Assembly: GCA_029572965.1 (NCBI GenBank)
Contig: JAKPQD010000143.1
Location: forward strand, 62,001-126,000
DNA: 64,000 nt
Source: Bacteroidota bacterium
GTDB lineage: Bacteria > Bacteroidota > Bacteroidia > Bacteroidales > DTGW01
Reading direction: 5' to 3'
Positions within the stretch are counted from its first letter, which is position 1, and each line of letters begins with the position of its first letter. Positions 36,145-44,837 of the stretch are shown in pieces. Under the pieces are notes generated by a model. It made no database searches. It saw nothing but the letters and a program-made list of their open reading frames with translations, and was not told where the DNA came from. A program made the translations under genes and the position numbers.

Positions 36145-38514
36145 TTAAAAGTATATCTTATACTGAAACGTTGGGAATATCCCCAATTGGTAGATATTCC
36201 CCAGTTGGTTTTTGCTGGCATCGTAGGTTTGGGCAAATATGTTCTTTGTATTAAAAACGTTGTCCACATTGACAAAAACCTCCTGAGCTTTGCCCAATCC
36301 GTTGAAGCGATAAGTGACCTTAATGTCGGTTCGGAAATAGTCCTTGAATTGCTGTGTATAAGCCTGACTTTCAATACGCACGGCTTTTTTAGCCAGCTGT
36401 GATGCAGCATAATCAATCGGGGTATAGCGTTTGCCTCCCGCAGTTGTCACTTTGAAGTCCACCATTATTTTTGAACGTTCATTAATCTTAAACTCCTTTC
36501 CAGCCAATACATTGAAAACATATTTCCCGTTAAAGGCCGTATTCCTTAGTACTCCGTCGCTGCCTTTGTATTTCGAGTCAAAGAGCGACGCTGTTACCAG
36601 ATAATAGTAGCCATTGCCGAAGAACTTTTCTAAAGTTAGTTCAAGCCCGTAATTGCGTCCTGTACCATTGTTTACAAGGCTGTCTTCGGTTGTAAATGTA
36701 TATGACATACCTTCGTTAATGGCCGAAAAAGAGCTTGGCCTGCTGTTGCTGGTTACAGGAATATCAAACAGGTATTGGTAGTATGTTTCGGTTTTTATGG
36801 CTGTACTGTTGGTTATCATCCAGTTATAGCCGAGGACAAACTGGTGGCTTTTGTTGAACTTCAGGTTTTTATTGGTATTGAGGATATTGCCACTGATATT
36901 TGTAGAAACCATGTATATTGGCAACGGCTGCATCTGGCTGTGCAGCCCGTAACCGAGGGTAAAAGCGTGTTGAGGCCTGAAATTCCATTTCAGTGAGGCC
37001 CGTGGCTCAATGGCCTGGTCGTTGTTTAGCTGTAAGTATTGATAATGCAAGCCTGTTGTAAGCAGCAGGTTGTCGGTAAATGAATAGTTCCATTGTCCAT
37101 AAGCCTGCAATAGTGCTGCGGCTCCATTACCGTCATATCTGTCAAGCAGGTTGCCGTTGGCATCAGCATCAAACTTAGTATCAAAGCTGTAATTATACCT
37201 GTCTGCGATAATACCTACTTTTATCTTGTTTTGTGCGTTAATTTTGCTTTTTATGTAAGTATGCAGGGTGAATTTGTACTGGTAGTTTTCGCCCCTATAC
37301 CTTGGGTATTCTTCATAATTAATAAGGCCTACGGAGTCTTCACGTCCTATTTCGTATATACCGCTCATCCCGGCTATGGTTTTTATATACGAATTATCGG
37401 AGATTCTGTGCTGATAGGATATTCCACTAGCGCCTGTACTCGAAATCCATTTGGTATTGGTATTTAAATAGCTATCAGGGCTAAAGTCCTCTTTTTCTTT
37501 GTCTTTGTATAGTACCTTGTAGATGCTCCTGCCACCCATTCCAAAAATACCCAGAGTCCCTTTAGCTGAAACGGGCAGGTTTACATTGTACGAAAGGTCC
37601 TGATAGTCTGCCTGTCCTGCATATCCAAAGTTAATATTCATTAACCTCAAAATGGAAGTAGTTGAAAAACGATAGTTTACAAGATACGAACCTTTGTAGT
37701 CCTTTTTATACGGGCCTTCCATCATAAGTTCAGTGCCTAGCACCCCTGCCTGGAACATATATTCATGCTTTTGGTTATTACCATTGCGCAGCTTAATATC
37801 AAAAACCCCGGATGTGGCATTGCCATATTCGGCTGCAAATGCGCCAGTCATAAAGTCAGAGTTAGAAATAACGTTGTAATTGAGCATACTTACCGGGCCT
37901 CCACCACTCCCAACACTGGTAAAATGGTTAGGACTGGGTATTTCCATTTCTTCAAGTTTCCATAACAGGCCCATAGGCGAGTTCCCCCGGATAACAATGT
38001 CATTGCGTGAGTCGTCGCCGTTTGTAACCCCGGCATAGTTTGAAGCCATACGCGACACGTCATTGCGCGAGCCTGCATAACGACCGGATTCTTCTACGCT
38101 AAAAGTGCGGGCGCTAATGCTGTTCATTTCGTTCAGCGCTTGGGTTTTGTTTCTGTGGCCTACTACAGCTACTTCCTGCAGGGTGGTTACGCTTTCTTCC
38201 ATGCCGATATTCAAAACAAGCTCTTTGCCAGAGTTTATTTCTATATCGCTTGCAGAAGCTTCTTTGTATCCCAGGAAACTAAAGCGCAAATTCTGTCTTC
38301 CAACCGGAACCTGGCGAAGGACAAACTCTCCGTTGGCATCGGTTGATGTGCCTATGAGTGGATTAGTACCTTCTACAACTACTGTCACTCCCGGGAGGGG
38401 CATTTTGCTGTCTTTATCAATGATGACACCTCGTACAGATTGGGTAAAACGTTGAGCATTGATAAAAGTTGTGGCTGCAAGCAGAATAGCTACCATTAAA
38501 AAATTCAGTTTCAT
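36145..38514 (-). CDS. TonB-dependent outer-membrane receptor
   Basis: 789 residues. Signal peptide MKLNFLMVAILLAATTFINA, a CarboxypepD_reg-like domain at about 27-110 (GVIIDKDSKMPLPGVTVVVEGT), then a plug domain (SRMASNYAGVTNGDDSRNDIVIRGNSP) and a 22-strand barrel to the final YKIYF. No SusD partner is adjacent, so glycan import is less likely than metal-chelate, peptide or vitamin uptake. A TAGTTTTG -7 candidate lies at 38633-38626. The gene lies beside, and could answer to, the LytS/LytR pair. Confidence 0.9.
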   Translation of the reverse strand: MKLNFLMVAILLAATTFINAQRFTQSVRGVIIDKDSKMPLPGVTVVVEGTNPLIGTSTDANGEFVLRQVPVGRQNLRFSFLGYKEASASDIEINSGKELVLNIGMEESVTTLQEVAVVGHRNKTQALNEMNSISARTFSVEESGRYAGSRNDVSRMASNYAGVTNGDDSRNDIVIRGNSPMGLLWKLEEMEIPSPNHFTSVGSGGGPVSMLNYNVISNSDFMTGAFAAEYGNATSGVFDIKLRNGNNQKHEYMFQAGVLGTELMMEGPYKKDYKGSYLVNYRFSTTSILRLMNINFGYAGQADYQDLSYNVNLPVSAKGTLGIFGMGGRSIYKVLYKDKEKEDFSPDSYLNTNTKWISSTGASGISYQHRISDNSYIKTIAGMSGIYEIGREDSVGLINYEEYPRYRGENYQYKFTLHTYIKSKINAQNKIKVGIIADRYNYSFDTKFDADANGNLLDRYDGNGAAALLQAYGQWNYSFTDNLLLTTGLHYQYLQLNNDQAIEPRASLKWNFRPQHAFTLGYGLHSQMQPLPIYMVSTNISGNILNTNKNLKFNKSHQFVLGYNWMITNSTAIKTETYYQYLFDIPVTSNSRPSSFSAINEGMSYTFTTEDSLVNNGTGRNYGLELTLEKFFGNGYYYLVTASLFDSKYKGSDGVLRNTAFNGKYVFNVLAGKEFKINERSKIMVDFKVTTAGGKRYTPIDYAASQLAKKAVRIESQAYTQQFKDYFRTDIKVTYRFNGLGKAQEVFVNVDNVFNTKNIFAQTYDASKNQLGNIYQLGIFPTFQYKIYF

Positions 38515-38689
38515 GTCTTTTATTGTTGATTTCAGGGCAAAGTTTTGCCGAAATCAAGGCCCAAAAAATGAAAATGCCATGAAGTGGATATAAGTGGGTA
38601 TGAAATGGTATTTTTAAGTAAAAAGCAAAACTAACAGAGAAGATTTTCAATCATAATGCATGATGACAATTAGATATCAATTATTTTTC

Positions 38690-38697
38690 TATTTTTG
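38690..38697 (+). promoter_or_regulatory. -7 box of the OmpA-like gene
   Basis: TATTTTTG on the plus strand, 26 bp before the ATG, fits TAnnTTTG. Confidence 0.5.
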
Positions 38698-38723
38698 AAA
38701 GAATTATTTAACAACTGAAAATT

Positions 38724-39731
38724 ATGAAGACGGCAAATAACCTGGTTAAGCTTGTATTGTTGAGTGTTGCATTTAGTGCATGTGTCCCGCTTCAACGTTT
38801 TCAGGATACCCAGGATAAGCTTAATACATGCCAGACAGAGCTTGATGAAAACAAGCAAAAGTCCGAGCAGCTTGGGGTTGAAAATACCGAGATGAAGCAA
38901 GTGATTGAAAAGAACCGCCTTCAGCTCAACAACCTTGTCAAGGACAGCATGAACCGTATGTTGGTCATTGATACCCTCAGGGCACAGGTGTCAAATCTTC
39001 AGCTTCAGGTTGCCGAACTGCAGAATACCCAGGAATCTATCCTTAAAGGCAATGCCAAAGAAACTTCACGCCTGTTGAAGCAATTGCAAGCCACGCAGGA
39101 AGACCTGAAAAAACGTGAAGCGGCATTGCAAAAGGCTTTTCAGGAACTGGAAGAAAAGAAAAACAGCCTCAATGTGCTCAATGCCGAGATTACCCGTCGG
39201 AATGTCCGTCTTAAAGAGCTCGAAAATATATTGTTCAGAAAGGACTCTGTGGTTAATGCTTTGAAAGCAAAAGTTTCGGCTGCGCTTTTAGGTTTTGAGG
39301 GCGAAGGTTTGACTGTAAAAGTCAATAATGGCAAGGTGTATGTATCTATGCAGGACAAACTGCTTTTCAAATCGGCCAGTACAGAGGTGGACAAGAAGGG
39401 TCAGGATGCTATTAAAAAGCTGGCAAAGGTGTTGGAACAGAACCCTGATATCAACGTGACTATAGAAGGACATACCGACAATGTACCTTATAAATCTGAT
39501 GAAAGAATAAAGGACAACTGGGATTTGAGCGTGCAGCGCGCTACGGCCATTGTGCGTATCATCATCAATAACTCAGACGTAGCTCCCAAACGCCTGACAG
39601 CTTCCGGACGTGGCGAATTTTCGCCTGTTGGCTCAAACAAAACTGCTGAAGGCCGTGCCCAGAACCGCCGTACCGAAATTATCCTTACGCCTAAGCTGGA
39701 TGAGCTTTTTAAAATACTGGAGAGTAACTGA
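38724..39731 (+). CDS. OmpA-family peptidoglycan-associated lipoprotein
   Basis: 335 residues. Lipobox VAFSAC near residue 20 predicts lipidation. A long coiled coil (about 30-180, rich in Leu, Lys, Glu and Gln) leads to an OmpA-like domain at about 210-325, with TIEGHTDNVPYKSDER and AEGRAQNRRTEIIL, which hold the peptidoglycan (DAP)-binding Asp and Arg. It should tie the outer membrane to the wall. A strong terminator follows. Confidence 0.92.
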   Translation: MKTANNLVKLVLLSVAFSACVPLQRFQDTQDKLNTCQTELDENKQKSEQLGVENTEMKQVIEKNRLQLNNLVKDSMNRMLVIDTLRAQVSNLQLQVAELQNTQESILKGNAKETSRLLKQLQATQEDLKKREAALQKAFQELEEKKNSLNVLNAEITRRNVRLKELENILFRKDSVVNALKAKVSAALLGFEGEGLTVKVNNGKVYVSMQDKLLFKSASTEVDKKGQDAIKKLAKVLEQNPDINVTIEGHTDNVPYKSDERIKDNWDLSVQRATAIVRIIINNSDVAPKRLTASGRGEFSPVGSNKTAEGRAQNRRTEIILTPKLDELFKILESN

Positions 39732-39760
39732 AATAATTACATAAATGTATTTTTCTGACT

Positions 39761-39791
39761 AAAAGAGTTACAATAATGTAACTCTTTTTTT
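39761..39791 (+). terminator. Terminator after the OmpA-like gene
   Basis: AAAGAGTTACA (39761-39771) and TGTAACTCTTT (39776-39786) with a 4-base loop, then T-run. It separates this gene from the molybdenum locus. Confidence 0.9.
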
Positions 39792-39804
39792 ATTTTAAAT
39801 AATT

Positions 39805-39831
39805 TGTAAAATATTGATTATAAATATTTTA
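39805..39831. promoter_or_regulatory. Inverted repeat, candidate ModE-like operator
   Basis: GTAAAATATT (39805-39814), 7 bp, AATATTTTAC (39822-39831): perfect 10-bp arms, 57 bp upstream of mop. Known ModE operators are AT-rich inverted repeats, and a modE-like gene is second in this operon. The link is inferred. Confidence 0.45.
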
Positions 39832-39855
39832 CATGCTTTGGCATAGAGGTTGAAA

Positions 39856-39883
39856 ACAGGTAAGTATAATCTTTAATACCTGT
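39856..39883 (+). promoter_or_regulatory. Leader hairpin next to the mop start codon
   Basis: ACAGGTA (39856-39862) and TACCTGT (39877-39883) flank 14 AT-rich bases. The right arm ends 4 bp before the ATG at 39888. It could fold in RNA near the ribosome site or be a second DNA operator. Confidence 0.4.
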
Positions 39884-39887
39884 AATT

Positions 39888-40130
39888 ATGAAACTAAGTG
39901 CACGCAACAAGCTCAAGGGCAAAATTGTCAAAGTTGAAGAAGGGCTTATCACAGCTAAAGTATTACTTGACTTGGGAAACGACAACTATATTTCGGCCAT
40001 CATTTCGAAAGATGCCATATCCGATTTGCTTTTAAAACCCGGTGATACAGCTTTTGCTATAATCAAATCTACCGAAGTCATTATTGGTACGCCATGTGAT
40101 TGCGGACAAGGCAAATGTCAATGTCATTAG
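39888..40130 (+). CDS. Mop/molbindin with Cys-rich tail
   Basis: 80 residues. One TOBE/Mop domain (residues 1-68: SARNKLKGKIVKVEEGLITAKVLLD, ISKDAISDLLLKPGDTAFAIIKSTEVIIG), of the type that oligomerises and binds molybdate in the cytosol. It ends with PCDCGQGKCQCH, four Cys and a His that ordinary molbindins lack. It heads the plus-strand molybdenum run, directly followed by the modE-like gene (2 bp). Confidence 0.88.
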   Translation: MKLSARNKLKGKIVKVEEGLITAKVLLDLGNDNYISAIISKDAISDLLLKPGDTAFAIIKSTEVIIGTPCDCGQGKCQCH

Positions 40131-40132
40131 TT

Positions 40133-40465
40133 ATGTTCCAGGTTTCTTGCAAAGTGGCTATTAGCAAAGATGGGGAAGCCTTTCTTACGCTTGAAAACAT
40201 CCAACTTCTCATAGAAATTGGAGAAACTGGCAGTTTGATGGCAGCGGCAAGAAGCAGGCAAATTTCTTATATGAAAGCGTGGACAATGGTAACAATGCTG
40301 AACAAAACATCAAAATACCCTGTGGTACTGATGCAACGGGGAGGGCATCAGGGTGGAGGCGCTGAACTTACTGAATATGGCAGGAGGTTACTGGCTGATT
40401 ACCTGCAGGTTGAAAAGCAAGTAGGTAACTTGTTGGCTCAAATAAACATGGAACTTAGCCTTTAA
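40133..40465 (+). CDS. ModE-type winged-helix regulator, DNA-binding part only
   Basis: 110 residues from ATG 40133, chosen because it starts 2 bp after the mop stop. A longer in-frame start at 40100 would overlap mop. The ModE N-domain (LysR-like HTH) is seen in IQLLIEIGETGSLMAAARSRQISYMKAWTMV and GGHQGGGAELTEYGRRLL. The molybdate-binding di-TOBE part of E. coli ModE is missing. The Mop protein encoded immediately upstream could supply sensing in trans. It probably controls this molybdate locus. Confidence 0.85.
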   Translation: MFQVSCKVAISKDGEAFLTLENIQLLIEIGETGSLMAAARSRQISYMKAWTMVTMLNKTSKYPVVLMQRGGHQGGGAELTEYGRRLLADYLQVEKQVGNLLAQINMELSL

Positions 40466-40517
40466 ATTTTTTTTGACCACGTTATCTATTTCATTTTATA
40501 TCGAAAATATTTTAAAT

Positions 40518-41039
40518 ATGGAAACTGACATTATTTACAAACCAATAGGTTTTATTAAAACCCCGTTCGAAAAGGCAGCCGAAATGCCCGTGCAACCTCA
40601 GGGGGCAACTGGTATAGAAGGCGTTATTGAATTGAATGCGGAATACGTCGCCGGGCTTTCCGACCTCGATGGCTTTTCACACCTCATTTTGTTGTATCAT
40701 TTCCACCGTGTAAAGGGTTACAAGCTTCATGTAGTACCGTTTATGGACGACAAGCCGCACGGCATCTTTGCTACACGTTCGCCAGTACGCCCAAATCCTA
40801 TTGGTATCTCTATTGTAAAACTCTGCAAAGTGGAGGATAACAGGGTGTTTTTTGAAGGGGCCGACATGATAAACGGTTCGCCATTGGTTGACATTAAGCC
40901 CTTTTTCCCGAAATACGACAACCAGCAAAACGTGAGAGGAGGCTGGCTCGAAGCAAAAGGAGATATTGATATAACGAAAGTTAAGTCGGACAGCAGGTTC
41001 GACACAGATAAAAACCCGGGGTTCAATCGCTGCAAATGA
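40518..41039 (+). CDS. TsaA/TrmO-like protein (VirR domain)
   Basis: 173 residues from ATG 40518 (the open frame reaches a TTG at 40473). The TsaA beta-barrel has IIYKPIGFIKTPFEKAAEMPVQP, DGFSHLILLYHFHR, GIFATRSPVRPNPIGIS and GADMINGSPLVDIKPF. TrmO methylates t6A37 in tRNA using SAM. Shorter relatives without the C-terminal extension, like this one, also occur in molybdenum gene clusters. Its position between modE and the porin hints at a Mo-linked role, which is inference. Confidence 0.8.
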   Translation: METDIIYKPIGFIKTPFEKAAEMPVQPQGATGIEGVIELNAEYVAGLSDLDGFSHLILLYHFHRVKGYKLHVVPFMDDKPHGIFATRSPVRPNPIGISIVKLCKVEDNRVFFEGADMINGSPLVDIKPFFPKYDNQQNVRGGWLEAKGDIDITKVKSDSRFDTDKNPGFNRCK

Positions 41040-41097
41040 TATGAATGCCCCAGGCTATTAAAACAAAGTGAGTTTTAACATTTCAAAATTACAAAAA

Positions 41098-42387
41098 ATG
41101 AGGAAGTTTTACGCTTTTATGGGCATTGGTTTAACAAGCCTGTGTTGTTTGTCCAAGGTTAACGGGCAAAGTACGATTGATGCAGAGTTTCGGCCCCGTA
41201 CCGAATACCGCCAGGGTTTCCGCAAACCGCTTGCCGATACGCTCAATGCAGGGTTTGTAACCTTGCAGCGTACCCGCCTGAACGCCGATTACAAAGGGAA
41301 GATACTGAATGCCCGCTTATCGTTGCAAGATGCAAGGATTTGGGGCAACAGCGACAACAAAACAAATGCTTCGAAGATTGAGTTGTACGAAGCCTGGTTC
41401 GAATATTTTATTACATCAGGGTTCTCGGCCCAAATGGGTCGGCAACCCCTGAAATACGACGATCAACGTTTGTTGTCTGCCCCAAACTGGAGCAATACCG
41501 GGCTGGCACACGATGCTCTGGTGCTGAAATACAACAGTCCGTTTATACAGGTGCATTCGGGTTTTGCTTACAACAATACAAAAGATACCCTGATGAACGT
41601 TGCCTATAAATACACCCCGAAACAAAACTACAAAACTATGGGGTATGCCTGGCTTTCAAAGCAAATTTATACAGGTACAACCCTTTCGTTGATTGGAATT
41701 TGCGAAGGGTTTGAAAATAAAGTGGATTACAACGTAGTTTATCCCCGCATAACTTACGGAGGTAACCTCGTGTATGCCAATGATTCAACGGCGTGGGGCG
41801 CTACTTTAACGGGTTACATGCAACAGGGCAAAGATCCTAACAAAGCCGTTGGCGACGGTTATGCCGATTTAAAATCGTTCTTTCTGGCAGCCAAATTCTC
41901 TTATAAAATCATTCAAAAACTATCGGCAAATGTTGGTGTTGATTATTATTCGGGTTCGGATGCTGCCATAGATGCCGAAAAATCGAACACGTTCAACCGC
42001 CTTTATGGCGCAACCCACAGTTTTAACGGCAACATGGAATATTTTGTAACACTGCCAACGCAAGGTTTGATTGATTACTACGGCGGAGTAACCGCAATAA
42101 TTACCCCTAAACTTTCCGCGGACCTGTCGGGGCATTTATTCTATTTCGACAAAGATTTTATTTATAAAAATGAGAAAACAGACAAAAACCTCGGCACCGA
42201 ATTAGATGTTGTGCTGAATTACTCGGTATCGAAAGAAATAGCCATACAGGGAGGGTACAGCCATTATTTCAACTCGGGCACAACCATGAAATATTACAAA
42301 ATGCAAGGCGTAGAAGCACACCCACAGCAGTGGGCTTATGTAATGCTTACCATCAAACCGCAGTTTTATAAAACACCACAGAATTAA
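41098..42387 (+). CDS. Outer-membrane porin, alginate-export-like
   Basis: 429 residues from ATG 41098 (a GTG at 41068 is also in frame). A signal peptide (MRKFYAFMGIGLTSLCCLSKVNG) precedes a barrel beginning IDAEFRPRTEYRQGF. The block GFSAQMGRQPLKYDDQRLL is characteristic of the alginate_exp superfamily of narrow substrate channels. It ends in AYVMLTIKPQF. Being inside the mod locus, it may pass molybdate or another oxyanion through the outer membrane. No direct sequence evidence names the substrate. Confidence 0.75.
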   Translation: MRKFYAFMGIGLTSLCCLSKVNGQSTIDAEFRPRTEYRQGFRKPLADTLNAGFVTLQRTRLNADYKGKILNARLSLQDARIWGNSDNKTNASKIELYEAWFEYFITSGFSAQMGRQPLKYDDQRLLSAPNWSNTGLAHDALVLKYNSPFIQVHSGFAYNNTKDTLMNVAYKYTPKQNYKTMGYAWLSKQIYTGTTLSLIGICEGFENKVDYNVVYPRITYGGNLVYANDSTAWGATLTGYMQQGKDPNKAVGDGYADLKSFFLAAKFSYKIIQKLSANVGVDYYSGSDAAIDAEKSNTFNRLYGATHSFNGNMEYFVTLPTQGLIDYYGGVTAIITPKLSADLSGHLFYFDKDFIYKNEKTDKNLGTELDVVLNYSVSKEIAIQGGYSHYFNSGTTMKYYKMQGVEAHPQQWAYVMLTIKPQFYKTPQN

Positions 42388-42485
42388 TTTGAAAATGAAA
42401 CAATTTGAAGATAAAACAATTTGAAAATTTGAAAATAAATGAATTTGAAAATAAATGAATTTGAAAATGATTAACACATTTTCAG
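42388..42485. repeat. AATTTGAAAAT spacer repeats (copy set 1)
   Basis: About five imperfect units built on AATTTGAAAAT(A/G) run between the porin and TauE genes. The same motif fills the next spacers of the locus at 43318, 44158 and 44725. Confidence 0.75.
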
Positions 42486-42508
42486 ATTAGCACATTAACA
42501 CATTAAAT

Positions 42509-43306
42509 ATGAAGAGAAACATCAAAAATACGTGGAGTTTTGTTTCGGGAACAATTATTGGCATTCTTGGAGGCTTGATAGGGCTTGGCGGGGCAGAGTT
42601 CCGATTGCCGCTCCTCGCAGGATTTTTCGGTTTCGCCAGTCTCGATGCGGTTATCATCAATAAGATAACGAGCCTTGTGGTAGTGTCGTCCTCCCTTCCC
42701 TTCCGCAGCCAGTCTATCCCGTGGGGCGATGTGGCCTCGCACTGGGGCATCATCGTCAACATCTTGTCGGGCAGCCTTGCAGGTGCGTGGTTAGGGGCAC
42801 ATTACGCCACGCGGATGAAAACTGTTGTCCTCGACCGCTTCATCATGGTCTTGCTTATCGCCCTTGCTTTTGGGATGATTTTCGGGCACAGTGTCATGGA
42901 TGGTGGGCACGCTGCCATAGTTCAGGCAGGTACAGCCCGGATGGTTTCGGGCGCCATAGCAGGCGTGTTGATTGGCATGGTGGCTGCCATCCTGGGTGTA
43001 GCCGGTGGCGAGTTGATAATCCCTACGCTGGTCATCCTTTTCGGGGTCGATATAAAGCTCGCGGGCAGCTTGTCGCTTTGTATAAGCCTGCCAACCATGA
43101 TTGTAGCTTTCTACCGATATACTCAAAGCGGAGCTATTGAAATATTCAAACGAGAAAAGAAATTTTTGCTGTGGATGATCGCAGGGTCTATCATCGGTTC
43201 GGGCATCGGCGGGCGTTTGATTGGCATAATACCATCGAATATCCTTGTCCTTGTTTTGGGTGGCATCTTGTTAGTTTCGGCCATTAAAACATTTAAGAAA
43301 AAATAA
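42509..43306 (+). CDS. TauE/SafE-type anion permease
   Basis: 265 residues with about eight membrane helices in two homologous halves. The repeated Gly-rich motifs are GGLIGLGGAEFRLPLLAGFF and GVAGGELIIPTLVIL, which mark the TauE/SafE (sulfite exporter) family. Members move sulfite, sulfonates or other organic/inorganic anions. Placed between a porin and modA, it may balance sulfate-like oxyanions competing with molybdate. This stretch onward is noticeably GC-richer than the flanking genes. Confidence 0.85.
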   Translation: MKRNIKNTWSFVSGTIIGILGGLIGLGGAEFRLPLLAGFFGFASLDAVIINKITSLVVVSSSLPFRSQSIPWGDVASHWGIIVNILSGSLAGAWLGAHYATRMKTVVLDRFIMVLLIALAFGMIFGHSVMDGGHAAIVQAGTARMVSGAIAGVLIGMVAAILGVAGGELIIPTLVILFGVDIKLAGSLSLCISLPTMIVAFYRYTQSGAIEIFKREKKFLLWMIAGSIIGSGIGGRLIGIIPSNILVLVLGGILLVSAIKTFKKK

Positions 43307-43413
43307 TAGAGAATGTGAAAATGAGCCGATTTGAAAATTTGAAAATGAGAAGAATGACCCCAAGAACTAGTGGAAAAACAGTTTGTAGAGTAATAATTTA
43401 AAACAAAAATAAT

Positions 43414-44157
43414 ATGAAAAAAGTAAGTTTCGCATTGGTAATGGCCCTGAGCGTGGGCCTTCATGCACAAAAAGTAAAAGTGGCGGCTGCTGCCGACCTT
43501 CGTTATGCGATGGACGATATTGTCAAGGCGTATAAAGCTGCTAAGCCCAATGCCGATATCGAGGTTATTTTTGGCTCGTCGGGCAATGCCTACACCCAGA
43601 TATCCAATGGGGCTCCGTTCGATATTTATTTCTCGGCCGACATCATGTACCCCCGCAAGCTGAAAGAAGCCGGGCTTGCCATAACCGAACCCAGGCTTTA
43701 CGCTATTGGCCGTATCGTGTTGTGGAGCTCCACGCTCGATGTGAGCAAGGGTTTGGGCATACTGACCGAGAAACCAAACATAAAAATTGCTACTGCCAAC
43801 CCCGAGCATGCACCGTATGGCGAGCGGGCAGTAGAGGCTTTGAAGTACTACAAGCTTTTCGATAAGGTTGAGAAACAAATGATTTACGGCGAGAACATCT
43901 CGCAAGCTGCCCAGTTTTGCCTCACGGGCAACGCCGATGCCGGCTTGCTGGCCTTGTCCATTGTGTTGTCGCCAGCCATGAGTACGCAGGGCAAGTACTA
44001 CCTGATTGACTACAAAACGCACAAGCCCCTTGAGCAAGCTTACGTAATATTGAAGCAAGCCAAAGACAATGCCGAGGCGTATGCTTTTACCGAGTTTGTG
44101 GCCACCAAACCTGCCCGCGAGATATTCGAGAAATATGGGTTTACATTACCTAAATAA
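43414..44157 (+). CDS. modA: Molybdate ABC transporter, substrate-binding protein
   Basis: 247 residues. A signal peptide (MKKVSFALVMALSVGLHAQ) precedes the ModA fold: VKVAAAADLRYAMDDI, VIFGSSGNAYTQISNGAPFDIYFSAD, and ENISQAAQFCLTGNADAGLLALSIV. The Ser/Thr and backbone contacts for the oxyanion are in the SSGNAY and AAADL loops. It captures molybdate (or tungstate) in the periplasm and hands it to ModB/ModC, encoded downstream. There is no clear lipobox, so it is probably soluble. Confidence 0.93.
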   Translation: MKKVSFALVMALSVGLHAQKVKVAAAADLRYAMDDIVKAYKAAKPNADIEVIFGSSGNAYTQISNGAPFDIYFSADIMYPRKLKEAGLAITEPRLYAIGRIVLWSSTLDVSKGLGILTEKPNIKIATANPEHAPYGERAVEALKYYKLFDKVEKQMIYGENISQAAQFCLTGNADAGLLALSIVLSPAMSTQGKYYLIDYKTHKPLEQAYVILKQAKDNAEAYAFTEFVATKPAREIFEKYGFTLPK

Positions 44158-44320
44158 TTTGCTAATTTGAAAATGTGCCAATTGGAGAATTTGAAAATGA
44201 ATTCATTGCATATTTTCAAATTATAATACTAAGCTGGCGCGCGTTTGTAACGCGTGCCAATACCTTAACTTACAATGAATTTTATAAGTTAAAATTAATT
44301 CAGTTTTAAATTTTAAAAAG
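44158..44320. repeat. Spacer with ATTTTCAAATT repeats and a GC-rich hairpin
   Basis: Units AATTTGAAAATG at about 44165 and 44188 and ATTTTCAAATTAT at about 44212 are followed by GGCGCGCGTTTGTAACGCGTGCC at 44233-44255 (quoted in part): CGCG arms inside GGC/GCC. No gene is seen. Confidence 0.65.
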
Positions 44321-44725
44321 ATGAACAAACTACCGGGCAAAATAACACAGATGCAACAGTCGGGAGCCGTGCTGTTGGTCGATGTCGATGTTGACGGGCA
44401 GGGTTTTTCGGCCTTGCTCATCGAACCGGCCGCGAGGCCCGAATGGCTGCAAGCCGGGCATACCGTGCACCTCGTGTTTAAAGAGACAGAAGTGTCGCTG
44501 GCCAAAAACCTCTCGGGGCTTATCAGTATGCGAAACCGCATGATGTGCAACGTTTCGAAAGTGGAACGGGGCGAATTGCTGAGCAAAATCACGTTGCATT
44601 TTCGGGGACACAGCATTACTTCGGCAATCACAACCCGTGCAGTGGATTCACTTCAAATCGCAATTGGCGACGAAGTAGAAGCAATGGTAAAAGCTAACGA
44701 AATATCGCTCATGAATTCAATTTGA
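44321..44725 (+). CDS. Di-Mop molybdate-binding protein (two TOBE domains)
   Basis: 134 residues with two Mop repeats. The first spans about 1-65 (LPGKITQMQQSGAVLLVDVDVDG, WLQAGHTVHLVFKETEVSLAK). The second spans about 66-134 (NRMMCNVSKVERGELLSKITLHF, TRAVDSLQIAIGDEVEAMVKANEISLM). Such tandem domains form molybdate-storing oligomers and correspond to the sensor half of ModE or a free molbindin. It lies between modA and modB and may complement the modE-like HTH protein that lacks its own sensor. Confidence 0.85.
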   Translation: MNKLPGKITQMQQSGAVLLVDVDVDGQGFSALLIEPAARPEWLQAGHTVHLVFKETEVSLAKNLSGLISMRNRMMCNVSKVERGELLSKITLHFRGHSITSAITTRAVDSLQIAIGDEVEAMVKANEISLMNSI

Positions 44726-44837
44726 AAATTTGAAAATTGAACTAATTATTGAAAATTACCTCATTTTCAAATTGGCTCATTCTCGAATTTTCAAATTGCC
44801 ACATATTCAAATTATCTCATTTTCAAATTAATAAATT
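44726..44837. repeat. ATTTTCAAATT spacer repeats before modB
   Basis: Six or so units in both orientations: (TCATTTTCAAATTGGC, TCTCGAATTTTCAAATTGCC, ACATATTCAAATTATC, TCATTTTCAAATTAAT) with a 16-24 bp pitch. The unit is AT-rich and degenerate, so it is not a CRISPR array. Confidence 0.8.

Noticed and set aside
36145-38514. SusC/SusD glycan-uptake locus
   Set aside because: Only a TonB-dependent receptor is present. No SusD, glycoside hydrolase or surface glycan-binding gene is nearby.
42721-43140. 139-codon plus-strand open frame overlapping tauE
   Set aside because: It is a shadow frame in GC-richer DNA. The tauE frame has clear repeated Gly motifs and membrane helices.
44233-44255. TTGGCACG on the minus strand as a sigma-54 promoter
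   Set aside because: No -12 GC/TTGC in register, and it points away from the di-Mop gene.
44726-44837. Regular ATTTTCAAATT units as a CRISPR array
   Set aside because: Units are short, degenerate and in both orientations, spacers are few bases, and no cas gene is present.
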